Below are positions 52,951 through 62,626 of a DNA stretch of 64,000 nt, piece by piece. A program made the position numbers and the translations under genes. Position 1 is the first letter of the stretch. The number at the start of each line of letters is the position of its first letter. The notes under the pieces are model-generated. The model saw only the letters and a program-made list of their open reading frames with translations, made no database searches and was not told the DNA's origin. The DNA is from Phialophora verrucosa (taxonomy: Eukaryota > Ascomycota > Eurotiomycetes > Chaetothyriales > Herpotrichiellaceae). The stretch lies in NCBI GenBank assembly GCA_002099365.1, contig MSED01000009.1, positions 992,001 through 1,056,000 of the forward strand, read 5' to 3'.

Positions 52951-54897
52951 TCACAGATTCGCATGTATGATCCCCTGGGCTGGCGGCGACTCGGCATACC
53001 TCAGGTCCAAGCCCTCCAAGTCGCCTTTGTCCCTCCATTCCTTCAACAGGGCCAAGAAGGCGGGCGCGCCGCCTCCGTAGCTGGCGTTCTTGGCCACGGC
53101 GGCGTCGGCCGTGCCTTCATTGTTGTAATAGCCGGGCGTGCACTCGGCGAGGAAGTCGGCCCGCAACTGGGCCATGGTCAGGATGGTGTCGACCCAGGCC
53201 TCCTCGGCCTGGGCGGTGGGTTCGACGGCGACGACGCCGCGGCGCTTGGTCTCGGAGATGACGTAGGCGAGGTGGGCGGCCTGCTCGCCCGTGACGTGCA
53301 GGAAGTTGGGCGACAGCGCGGCCTGCACGATCTGCACCCAGAAACAGTTGGGGAAGTCGCGCGTGGTCCAGCCGTGGAGGGTGCGGGTGCCCTGCTTCCA
53401 CGCGTCCGTGATGGTGCGCCCGCCCCGGCCGTAGATCTGCATGTTGGCGCGGTGGGCGTACTCGGTCGCGAGCTCGAAGCCTGTCGCGTAGACAAGCGTA
53501 TCGAGCTCGTACAGCTGCCCGTTGGCCACGACGCCGCTCTCGGTGATGGCGTCGACGCCCTTGCCCGCCGTGTCCACCAGGTGCACCGTCGGCAGGTTGA
53601 ACGTCTGCAGGTACTCGTCGTGGAAGCACGGCCGCTTGCACAGCTGGTTGTACCACGGCTTGAGGGCCGCCGCTGTGGTCGGGTCGTCGACGACCGCGTC
53701 CGCGCGCGCCCGCACCTGCTCCATCTTCTCGTAGTCGGCGATCTGGCGCTCCGCGGCCGCGCGCGCCGGGTCGACGGGCTCGCCGTCCTTGGTCGGTGCC
53801 GCCCGCGCGAGCAGCTTGTGGAGGATGTCGGTCCAGCCGTCCTGCACGAGGTCCACGTCCGTGATCCCCCCGTTGACGATGATGTTGAAGTTGTCCATGC
53901 GCTCCTTCTGCCACCCGGGCCGCAGCGAGGCCGCCCACGCCGGGTCGGTGGGCTTGTTGCCGCGCACGTCGATCGACGACGGCGTCCGCTGGAAGACGTA
54001 CACCTCCTTCGCCCACTTGCCCAGGTGCGGCACGATCTGCACGGCCGTGGCGCCCGTGCCGATGATGCCCACGCGCTTGTCGCGCAGCTTGTGGAGGTTT
54101 CCCGTCGTGTCGCCGCCCGTGTAGTCGTAGTCCCAGCGCGACGAGTGGAACGAGTGGCCCTTGAACGCCTCGATGCCCGGCAAGCCCGGGAGCTTGGGTC
54201 GATGCAGGGGTCCCGCGGCGGGGATCACGAAGCGCGACCGGATCGTGTCCCCGCGGTTCGTCTTGGTGGTCCACAGGCACGTCGCCTCGTCCCAGTGCAT
54301 GCTGTTCGTCTCGGTCTGGAAGAGCGCCTTGTCGTACAACCCCCAGCGCCGCCCGATCATCTCGGCGTGCCGCAGCAGCTCGTTGGCCCTCGAGTATTTC
54401 TCCGTCGGCATATACCCCAGCTCCTCCAGCAGGGGCATGTAGATGTAGGACTCGATGTCGCACTGCGCGCCCGGGTAGCGGTTCCAGTACCACGTGCCGC
54501 CAAAGTCGCCGGCCTTCTCGATGATCCTGATGTTGCTGATCCCGGCCTCGATCAACCGGACGGCCACGAGCTGCGCACCGTAGCCCCCGCCGATGATCAC
54601 GACGTCGACTTGCTCGTCGACGGGGTCTCGCGTGAAGCCCGGCTTGACCCACGGGTCGCGCAAGTAGTGCGCGAAGGGCCCGCCATGCTCGACCAGCCGG
54701 TACTGGGCAATGCCGCCTTTCGCTTGGCCATACTTGAGCCGTTTGTCGCGTTCTTCGATATACTTGTTCCGCAGCGCGTCCGGGTCGAAGGGCAGGTCCT
54801 TGGGTTTGGAAGCCAGCGAGACGTCAGAATCGAGTGCTGTCTGGGGAGGCTTCGGGCCCAAGAGGTCTGAGGGGGCGAGATTCTTGATGTCTGCCAT
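52951..54897 (-). CDS. Baeyer-Villiger monooxygenase (FAD/NADPH)
   Basis: 648-residue flavin monooxygenase of the fungal BVMO group (long, cyclopentadecanone/steroid-type), converting ketones to esters or lactones. The FAD Rossmann motif is GGGYGA (103-108), the BVMO-type GGTWYWNRYPGAQCD segment lies at 133-147, the fingerprint FKGHSFHSSRWD at 245-256, and the NADPH motif GTGATA at 280-285. The fingerprint ends in Asp instead of the common Pro. The first 95 residues form the N-terminal extension of long BVMOs. Start at ATG 54897 (CAACATGGC context); an in-frame ATG at 55107 would add 70 residues of no conserved character. GC content is very high, producing long shadow frames. Divergent from the SDR gene; likely cluster partner. 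Confidence 0.9.
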   Translation of the reverse strand: MADIKNLAPSDLLGPKPPQTALDSDVSLASKPKDLPFDPDALRNKYIEERDKRLKYGQAKGGIAQYRLVEHGGPFAHYLRDPWVKPGFTRDPVDEQVDVVIIGGGYGAQLVAVRLIEAGISNIRIIEKAGDFGGTWYWNRYPGAQCDIESYIYMPLLEELGYMPTEKYSRANELLRHAEMIGRRWGLYDKALFQTETNSMHWDEATCLWTTKTNRGDTIRSRFVIPAAGPLHRPKLPGLPGIEAFKGHSFHSSRWDYDYTGGDTTGNLHKLRDKRVGIIGTGATAVQIVPHLGKWAKEVYVFQRTPSSIDVRGNKPTDPAWAASLRPGWQKERMDNFNIIVNGGITDVDLVQDGWTDILHKLLARAAPTKDGEPVDPARAAAERQIADYEKMEQVRARADAVVDDPTTAAALKPWYNQLCKRPCFHDEYLQTFNLPTVHLVDTAGKGVDAITESGVVANGQLYELDTLVYATGFELATEYAHRANMQIYGRGGRTITDAWKQGTRTLHGWTTRDFPNCFWVQIVQAALSPNFLHVTGEQAAHLAYVISETKRRGVVAVEPTAQAEEAWVDTILTMAQLRADFLAECTPGYYNNEGTADAAVAKNASYGGGAPAFLALLKEWRDKGDLEGLDLRYAESPPAQGIIHANL

Positions 54898-55721
54898 GTT
54901 GACACTAGACAGGTTCTCCTCGGTAGTTAGGCTCCCCGATGACGATATTCTTACAGTTCGGGAGTTGTGGCTGCTGCCGGTGGTGGCGAGATATCCAGTC
55001 CAGTTGGGAGTTGGCCAACGTCTTATAGTCAGTCCGAGCGGGCTGGCATTGGCGTAATCATACGACGCTGTCGACGATGGAGAGGTGAACGTACAACCAC
55101 TTAACATACGATCGAAGTCAGCATAGATATGTGCCCGACCTTGTGGCCTGAACCGTGCCGCGGCGTGTTTGCGGTTATCCTATTAGAAATCTGACTCCCC
55201 GCCTTTGGTGTTATTGTGTTTCCGAATGGCATGAAGGCCCTCGTACTTTACCGAGGCCTGGAGCGGTTGCAGAGCATCTCCAGCTCGTATCCTCAACATG
55301 GTGTTGGGTGCGCAGGACTGACTGGACAAAAGATGACTGGACGTCGTCTGCTGGACCAACCACGACACCCCCTACCTCGGCAGTGTAGTGGAGATGTGTG
55401 CAACTGTCAATGCTCACCACGCTGCAGCCTTTTGCGGGGTCGGTTGTACCGCGATACTCAGCATGTTGTGGCATGGCCTTGGACTCAGATGGCTGTCTCA
55501 CATAACACCGCCGAGGGACGGAACAGCACCTCAAGAGGGGCATGTTATCCAAACTGTAGGTAGACATACCGTTCGGCCCTGAGCAGCAGCTGGAGAGCTG
55601 TCGTGAGACATTCCATTCAGCCGCGAGCAGGAGCATCTCAACAGGGCGTGTTATCATTCTGTCGTCAGACATCACATTGTGCCCAGAGTGTCTTTGACCA
55701 CCCTTTCCTAGCAAACCCAGG
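54898..55721. promoter_or_regulatory. Divergent promoter region, BVMO / SDR
   Basis: 824 bp between two divergent oxidoreductase starts, consistent with co-regulation. Near the SDR end it contains an imperfect ~100-bp direct repeat (see 55487-55692). No specific factor site could be assigned. Confidence 0.5.
55487..55692. repeat. Imperfect ~100-bp tandem direct repeat in the BVMO/SDR promoter
   Basis: Two units offset by about 105-107 bp. The best-conserved cores are 55525-55567 (AGCACCTCAAGAGGGGCATG..) and 55632-55672 (AGCATCTCAACAGGGCGTGT..), sharing AGCAyCTCAA, AGGG, TGTTATC, CTGT and AGACAT in order. Flanks align more loosely (GCTGTC, GCCG, GCCC.GAG). It may carry duplicated regulator sites. 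Confidence 0.55.
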
Positions 55722-56699
55722 ATGCAGAGCAACGGAGATCCCGCCCGGTCATCCGCACCGGTGGCCTATATCACCGGCGGCGCCAGCGGGATGGGACTGG
55801 CCGTGGCGCAAGAACTGTCGGCCAAAGGCTGGAACCTCACCATCGTCGACCTCAACCCGGCGTCGATCTCATCGGCCCAGCAGCAACTCGATGCCGCGCG
55901 GACCATCTTCATCCAAGCCGACGTGACCGACTACGAGGCCCAAGGCCGAGCGTTCCTGACAACCTGGGACAAATGGAACAGGTTGGATCTCGTGTTTGCG
56001 AACGCCGGTATAGGCGACAGGATCGACTTCTACGCGCCCGCCACGACGATGCACCCCAGCCTGCCGATCCCGGCGAAACCGAACGAGCTTGTCATCGACA
56101 TCTGCTTGAATGCCATGGTCTACAGCGCGTACCTGGCGTTGCATTTCTTCCGCCAGAATCCGTCTAAAGCGGGCAAGATTGTCTTCACGTCTTCCATGTG
56201 CGGGTAAGAAAAATATCATGCCGTTGTTTTTGTTTTTGGGTTTCAGAATCCCTTCGCTCGCCGCAGATATTGTGGTATTATTGGTTGGGACACGTACTGA
56301 CGGGTACTACTGCTAACCAGGCTATACCCCGGCGACAATATCCCCTTGTACACAGCCGCGAAACACGGCATCGTAGGGCTGACGCGCGCGATGGCCCGAC
56401 GGCTGCACACCCTCGGCGAACCCATCACCGTCAACTGCATCTGTCCCGGGCTCGTCGACACGGGGCTGACGCCGGCGCTGATGGCCGTCGCGCCGCCCGA
56501 GTACGTGACGCCCAGGTCGACGATTGTACGGGCCGTGACGGGGTTTGCGGCCGACGACGCCTTGTCGGGCCAGGTCGCCGAGTGCAGCGTCGACAAGATC
56601 CACTACCGAGAGCAGCCGGCCTGGGGAGACGACGCGGCCGAGTGGATCATGACGAATAAACTGGAGGCTTTGATGAAGGCGAGGGCGTCGAAGGTCTAG
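55722..56699 (+). CDS. Short-chain dehydrogenase/reductase
   Basis: 286-residue classical SDR, NAD(P)-dependent oxidation or reduction of an alcohol/ketone. Two exons: 55722-56203 and 56321-56699, with a 117-bp intron (GTAAGA..AACCAG, GCTAAC branch). The cofactor motif is TGGASGMG (18-25), with an acidic residue after the second strand (IVDLN), suggesting NAD preference. NAG (FANAGIG) follows. Catalytic residues are Ser158 (FTSSMCG), Tyr171 and Lys175 (YTAAK). The PG motif ICPGLVDTGL is intact. It most resembles the 15-hydroxyprostaglandin-dehydrogenase-like fungal SDRs. An alcohol dehydrogenase supplying a ketone to the divergent BVMO is a natural pairing, but this is inference. Confidence 0.9.
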
Positions 56700-57392
56700 G
56701 CTGATAATAATGCAAGTGCATCAGATCGAGCCCTTGACGTTGTCGAGTTCGAGTTCGAGTTGTATGGCCCTTGAGGGACACATATCCTACAAACAGCTCC
56801 AGCACAGGACTGATAGTGTTCAACGCCGAGTCTTGACGATATCGGCGCCGTCGCAAAGGAAATTACATACGAGTACTCGTACGTATCAAGCTTCACACGA
56901 ACGGAGTCTCCATTCGTAGGCTGCCCAGCTCCTGCCCCTGGTTAATCATGGCCCCTCCACCCCTAGGCTCCGTGGGCCCATGTATTATCCCAATCCTGAA
57001 CTACTGGGTACTGTACCGAGTACCCACCTGTGACTGCGCGAGTCTACCCCAGTTTCAAAGCACGATTCAAGATGTGTCACTGTGTCAGTGTCACACGATT
57101 CCAGAGTTTAGCGAAGCCTAGGACGCGCCACTGCGGGCGATGTGTTCGTGGGGGCTGAAAATAAAAAACCCCTCAGCAAAGCGGACTCACTCTTTCGCTG
57201 CCGCCTACGAAGTACACTGTATGTCCTATTATGTAGACCTCAAGTCAACAAACTTGGCCAGGATTAATGCGTGCGTGGGCCAGAGTAGCTGCCAGAGCGA
57301 GTCCTGTCGCGTGTATTGCTGGTTGCTGAATAAGTCTCCGTGCGAAACACTCTACACACTGCCAAACAGAGCGACTCGAACGTGGGAAGAGA
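56700..57392. other. Intergenic spacer with GTAC palindromes
   Basis: 693 bp between SDR and HET genes, both plus strand. It contains GTACTCGTAC (56873-56882), a near-perfect 20-bp inverted repeat starting GGGTACTGTACC (57006-57025), and clustered GTGTCAC units at about 57074-57096. It should hold the SDR 3' UTR and HET promoter. Confidence 0.45.
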
Positions 57393-59645
57393 ATGGATCA
57401 TTTATACGAGAACGATGGCGGCCATCAAGCCAGCATTCCCGCGCCAGGCAAGCGGATCGAGGTCCCGTTCTCGTGTGAGGAGGAGTATGACCACGACTGC
57501 GAGTTCACGGAATATCCCAGCCAGAAGGGCTTCGACAAACATAAATTTCTCGGTCTTGATTTCAGCCAACGACCAGCGAATGAAACGGCCTCTTTCCTCC
57601 AGACGTGGCTGTACTTTGGCCTGCTGAGCCGCATCTTGCGCGTGCCACTGGTGACGGAAGATTTTGTCCATCGGACGTCCACGGCGCCGCCCATCATAAC
57701 CACGCGCAAGAGTCTGCCACTCTACCTCGACACATGGGGGAAGAAAGTCAAGGCGAAACACGTCGACCAAATGGAAGCTGATCTGGAGGAGGCGAGATCC
57801 CACGTGCTTTGCATGCTCGAAGCCGGTGATGCTTGCCCGTTGCCTAGAGAGGTGATCCTCTCGATCATGGTCCTGGGGGCCACGTTGAGCTTCGCCATCG
57901 ATCTGAAAATCGAGAGCTTCCCTCCCAAGAACAAGACCGTGGTTGCCGATTGGGGCATGTCCCCTCTGATCACGGACAGTCTCGTCCAGAACGGCTGGTG
58001 TATCAACGACGTCCACCGCCTCTGCGACACAGTCAGCCCGCCCACCGCGTTGCTGGCCGCTGATATTGTGAGACAGGAAGTGGTGCCCAGGGAGACACAC
58101 AACGTCTGTTCCCCGGCTGGTTGCATTGCACGTAACATCGACGAGTCGACGTACGAGACCAAACACGTCGACCCCGGTTGCCAATGTGACTCGATCTCAG
58201 CGCCTGTTGATCGGGTAAAGGAAATTCTCGAACAAGGAGACATCCCTGTCATCCTGGTCCGAGAAGATGGAAGTGGCAATCCTCTTGGCCTCGAAGCCGC
58301 ATCCAGCCGAAAGAACAAGTTTGTGGCCATCTCGCACGTTTGGGCTGACGGTCTCGGCTGTACGACGGGGAATTCGTTGCCGACCTGCCAACTGCTCCGC
58401 CTCCAACGTATGTGCAGCGAACTGTATCCCGAACGCACAGGGGCGTCCCGGCTTTTCCGCAGGGCCGACGTCCCGCTGGGTCTGTGGATCGACACACTGT
58501 GTATTCCCAGAGAGAAAGCACACCGCCGACTGGCGATTGCGCGCATGTCGGCCACTTATGCCGGGGCAGCCAAAGTCCTGATTCTGGATTCGGAGCTGTT
58601 GAAGCTGACCAAAGACATGCCTGAAAGAGCGATTCTTCTTCGCCTGATCGGTAGCAGCTGGGACCGTCGCGTCTGGACGATGCAGGAAGGCGCCCTTGGG
58701 GCCAGCGGTCTTCATGTGAAGCTGGCGGACGGTGTTTTGAACGTCTCGGACACGGTCAAAAGACTGCAAAAGTTCTCCGGCTCCCGGAGCCTTGCAACTG
58801 CCGTGGTCGACAGAGACGCGACGATCCTGTTCGAGGAGTTTGAGCAGCTGCGCAAAGCCCATTCGAAAAGTTATTGGCGCGATGGTGTCCCAGCAATGGC
58901 GGCTTCACTGCGGATCTTAAACGGCCGTTCCACGTCAAAGGAGGGTGACGCGTACATATGTCTTGCTGGCATGTTGGCGCTCGAAAGCGACATCATCAAA
59001 GAACTGGATGCGACACCGGTGCCAGATCGGACCAGGAAGCTGCTCACAAGCGTCCGGTATCTTCCAAAGAACATCATCTTCTCGCCAGGGGTCAAGTTGG
59101 AAGAGGAAGGCTTTCGCTGGGCCTGCGCCTCATTCTGGAAGTCGAAGTTCACCTTCAATGAGCTCAACGAGGTGGCTGAGATCCGGGAAGGCCTTGGTCT
59201 GCGCGTCGAGTTCCAGGGTTTCGAGATGGAGGCGATTCCTCTGCGAGATGACTATTTCCTTTTTCAGTCTGTCCATACCAAAATCTGGTACAGGGCGACA
59301 CTCGATGGGTCCACACCGTCGTCGCGAACCAGCGCTCTGGCACCAGCTTCCAAACTCGGTATCCTATGTCCACAGCGCGAGATTGTCCGCCAAGGGGCAG
59401 GAGGACAACAAGTTCCTGCGGCTCTTGTCTCGATCGCGGCGAGGAAGTCGGGTTTCAAGGACATGTTCAGCAAGGATGCCAATGCCATCCATTGCACCTA
59501 CATCTCTCAAGTTGTTCTTTCCACGCCAACCGCCGCGGACATGGAAGGGGATGGAGTCCGCGCGGTCGCCCGTCGACCAAACAATACCCAAGAGCCGTCC
59601 GGGATGGGGATCGTGTACACCCCGCAGATCTGGTACGTGTCCTAG
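57393..59645 (+). CDS. HET (heterokaryon incompatibility) domain protein
   Basis: 750-residue single-exon protein. The HET domain spans about 300-440: KFVAISHVWADGLG (box 1), LWIDTLCIPRE (box 2), and ARMSATYAGAAKVLILDSEL followed by RRVWTMQEG (box 3). This is the complete, intact three-block pattern; HET domains trigger programmed cell death or defence on recognition in filamentous fungi. The ~300-residue N-terminal part precedes it, ending in a Cys/His segment (CSPAGCIARN.., HVDPGCQCDS) seen in one HET subfamily. The C-terminal ~250 residues have no recognised domain. Its place between the SDR and P450 may be coincidental; orphan HET genes are common in accessory regions. Confidence 0.88.
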   Translation: MDHLYENDGGHQASIPAPGKRIEVPFSCEEEYDHDCEFTEYPSQKGFDKHKFLGLDFSQRPANETASFLQTWLYFGLLSRILRVPLVTEDFVHRTSTAPPIITTRKSLPLYLDTWGKKVKAKHVDQMEADLEEARSHVLCMLEAGDACPLPREVILSIMVLGATLSFAIDLKIESFPPKNKTVVADWGMSPLITDSLVQNGWCINDVHRLCDTVSPPTALLAADIVRQEVVPRETHNVCSPAGCIARNIDESTYETKHVDPGCQCDSISAPVDRVKEILEQGDIPVILVREDGSGNPLGLEAASSRKNKFVAISHVWADGLGCTTGNSLPTCQLLRLQRMCSELYPERTGASRLFRRADVPLGLWIDTLCIPREKAHRRLAIARMSATYAGAAKVLILDSELLKLTKDMPERAILLRLIGSSWDRRVWTMQEGALGASGLHVKLADGVLNVSDTVKRLQKFSGSRSLATAVVDRDATILFEEFEQLRKAHSKSYWRDGVPAMAASLRILNGRSTSKEGDAYICLAGMLALESDIIKELDATPVPDRTRKLLTSVRYLPKNIIFSPGVKLEEEGFRWACASFWKSKFTFNELNEVAEIREGLGLRVEFQGFEMEAIPLRDDYFLFQSVHTKIWYRATLDGSTPSSRTSALAPASKLGILCPQREIVRQGAGGQQVPAALVSIAARKSGFKDMFSKDANAIHCTYISQVVLSTPTAADMEGDGVRAVARRPNNTQEPSGMGIVYTPQIWYVS

Positions 59646-59935
59646 GAGACATGCAGGGCCATGGCGATCGGCAGGCAATCGGTATGCCGACTGGCCACCG
59701 ACCACAAATGTCAGGACGGCCAGAAAGTTTCCCCGTCTTTCCACATTTCTCCTGTCTCAATGTGGGACCTTTCAGCCTCTGCGTTGAGTTGCGGGCCACG
59801 GCGACAATAACGTCGCATCTCCCATCTATAAGTTGATCTATGGATCGCACGGGGCGTTGCCTAAGCAGAGCAGCCTGCTAACCTGTGGAAGTCCTCTTAT
59901 ACACACATCGAGGTGGGGTGTGAGTCTTTACCGAG
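59646..59935. other. Short spacer, HET / P450
   Basis: 290 bp holding the HET 3' UTR and P450 promoter. Nothing else recognised. Confidence 0.4.
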
Positions 59936-61765
59936 ATGGACGCTGTTCCGGCAATATGGTACTTGGCCGTGGCCCTCCTAGGATGGTACTTGGTCGATTG
60001 TGTTCGGACAGCCTTACGACCAGGACTTCGACATCTGCCCGGGCCACTGTCGGCGAGATTCTTCCGATTCTATCGATCCTCTCTGGTGTTTGGGGGAGAG
60101 GCGCCGGAGAAGTACCGAAAGACTCACGAACTGTACGGTCCCATTGTCCGAGTTGGCCCAAACCATGTGTCCATCTCGGATCCCTCTGCGATCCCACTCA
60201 TCTACGGCATCGGCGCCGGGAGCAGGTATCTGAAGACAAACTTCTACGACACCATGAGCCCTTTCTATCAAGGCAAAGTCATGCCAAGCGTCTTTACGGA
60301 GCGGGACTCCGACGTCCACCGCAACTTGAAAAGACCGGTCGCCCAATTGTTCAGCATGACGAACATGCGGAAGTATGAGCCATATGCCGACCAGTGCACT
60401 GGCATTTTCATCGATGCCATGCGTGACTTGGAAGGCCAGCCAGTCGATCTGGGTGCATGGGTCCAGTGGTACGCCTTTGACGTGATTGCCTGCATGACCT
60501 TTCAGCGTCGATTCGGGTTTCTGGAGCAGCGTCGGGATATCGACAGCATGATCGGCGACCTTGACGGTGTGCTGCACTATGTCAAAATCATCGGCCAGTA
60601 CCCCGAGCTGCACCCGTACCTCCTCGGCAATGAGACCCTTGTGCGCGCTCTGAAATGGCTGTTCCCCCAAATACCGGATCCTTTGCACAGATTCCTGAAG
60701 GTCAGCTTCGTCGACGTTGTGGGCTTGCGGCATATTCTGATGACGGTTGCAGATCACCGAGGACGAAATCGCGCGATATGACAACCAGCAAGGTGAGAAG
60801 ACGGGAAGAACAGATTTCCTCGCCCAGCTCAGAGAGAAGGAGGCCAAAGATGGTCAAATCCCTCACCGGGACATGATGAACCATCTGTCCAACAACATCG
60901 TTGAGTCTCACCGCAAACCTGCTGCTTGAGTAATAGTGCGTAGCATGCTGACCACGTCGTCATGGCCGTAGATTGCTGGATCGGACACCACGGCCGTGTC
61001 CCTGCGCGCATGCTTCTACTACCTCATCAAAACGCCCGCGGCATATCAGAAGCTCGTCGCGGAAATCGATGAAGCCGAGAAAAGGGGACAGCTTTCACCC
61101 TACATTTCTTACGAGGAGTGTCTCAAATTGCCGTACCTGTATGTTTCTCGCAGGTCGGGCCACCACCGCTCCCCTCGACTGACAAAAGTTCCAGACAAGC
61201 CGTGATGAAGGAAGCCATGCGCCTCCATCCCGGGGTCGCATACCCGTTGGAAAGATACGTCCCTCCCGAGGGTGCGACGATCTGCGGGGTCGAGCTCCCC
61301 GGCGGCACGAACGTCAGCATCACAGCGCCAGTGGTGCATCTGGACAAGACAGTGTATGGCGACGATGCGGACGCTTTTCGGCCGGAGAGATGGCTAGAAG
61401 CTGAGCCCGAGCGGTTGAAACTGATGGAAAGGAGCTTTCTTGCGGTGAGCCTGCTCTGATTTTTAATTTTCCAGCACTGTCGCTTCGCAAAGCAGTTTTT
61501 CTTTTTTTTCAGCACTGTCACTTGGCAAGCAGTTCACTGACTGACTGACTGACGAGGCGCACAGTTCGGTGCCGGAGCAAGGACCTGCATTGGCAAGAAC
61601 ATCTCCATCCTGGAGATGGGCAAATTCATCCCACAGATCCTACGACATTTCGATCTCGAGTGGGCGGCGGATCAGCCAGAGTGGAGGACCGAGGCCGTCT
61701 GGTTCTGGAAGCAGTCCGGCGTCATTGTGAGATTCAAATGGCGGGGCGAACATCGGGGGCAATAG
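59936..61765 (+). CDS. Cytochrome P450, pisatin-demethylase-like
   Basis: 509-residue microsomal P450. Five exons: 59936-60700, 60753-60899, 60972-61138, 61195-61444 and 61565-61765; introns 52, 72, 56 and 120 bp. An N-terminal anchor (AIWYLAVALLGWYLVDCV) leads to the proline hinge LPGP. I-helix is AGSDTT (306-311), ExxR is EAMR (366-369), the PERF-type motif is FRPERW, and the haem loop FGAGARTCIG (444-453) has ligand Cys451. The region YGPIVRVGPNHVSISDP is typical of the pisatin demethylase group. The second donor is weak (GTTGAG) but is the only site that keeps HLSNNI-IAGSDTT in frame; without splicing the frame stops at once. Substrate unknown; likely part of the BVMO-SDR group. Confidence 0.88.
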
Positions 61766-62366
61766 GAATGGACCTCCCATGGGTGTGAGTCGACGAGCTC
61801 GATTAAATATTCGGCTACGGAGTGTGGAATTGTACCTCTGGTCTCGAGACAGAAGACAAATAGGATACGTGCACGCATTTATGATCGCCCGTAATTAATG
61901 TCCTAGCGGTCTGATGGTCGACCGTAACCAGCGTGGCAGCCCTTTACCCCGCCATAGTCCCCTTGGTGCTGGTAGTCGAGAGAGTCCTCGGTCTTGTACA
62001 GTACCGCGCAGTGCTGTTGCCTCACTATCGCTTGAGCAGGCTCTAGAGCTCTTCGTCACATCCCCTACGTATCTGCGAATAGGCACGACCACAATGATGA
62101 GGGATTCAGGCCACAGCAGCAGCATCCTCTCTATATGAGGCCTCGGGTATTGGTTACGTGACTACCTAGTTCTACGAACGCTGTTTGCGCCATCACTCCC
62201 GCCGATCCTCGATAGGATGCTCTGTACGCGTACAAGGAAATCGTCGTGGTGGAAGAACTGACGGACGGTGGATGGATCGACGGTCCCGGTCCCCTCCCTC
62301 CCCACGTGATTGAGTGGCCATGCAGCTGTGAGTTTGACTTTGAGGGAAAGTTCCGAGTTTCGACGT

Positions 62367-62447
62367 TCGAAGGGCGAGGTTGAAGGTTCGAGCTTTGAGC
62401 TTCGAGATTCGAACCCACACACACACTCACACTCACACTCGCACTCA
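62367..62447. repeat. Compound simple repeat
   Basis: Degenerate TTCGAG/CTTTGAG units followed by a CACACACA tract passing into CACT/CACACT units. Low-complexity DNA; no coding role seen. Confidence 0.6.
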
Positions 62448-62626
62448 CCGCGGCGATCTTGACCTGGCTTGCCCCTGCCCAGTGACGTCTGAAGCAGTGC
62501 ACGGCAACTTGCACGGTGCCAACGCCGTATAATGGTCAAGACGGACGGAGCGAGTTCTGAATCGCCAGGACGGTCATTAATTATCTATCACTACAAGTAC
62601 TTACTTCCGTATCTCGTAGCGAGCTA

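Noticed and set aside
53117..54652. 511-codon minus-strand frame overlapping the BVMO in another phase
   Set aside because: Low-complexity Arg/Gly/Ala/His sequence caused by GC bias; it has no ATG of its own in good context and no motif.
52963..54870. 635-codon plus-strand open frame opposite the BVMO
   Set aside because: It is a by-product of the GC-rich third positions of the BVMO gene. The product is Arg/Val/Gly/His-rich with no domain, while the minus frame has complete BVMO motifs.
54898..55107. Longer BVMO start at ATG 55107 (70 extra residues)
   Set aside because: The added stretch has no conserved character and is Ser/Thr-rich like an untranslated leader; MADIKN at 54897 has a better start context and normal family length.
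62162..62539. 125-codon minus-strand frame containing an ECECECEC stretch
   Set aside because: It begins at TTG without any ATG, and the Cys/Glu run is only the translated simple repeat at 62414-62447.
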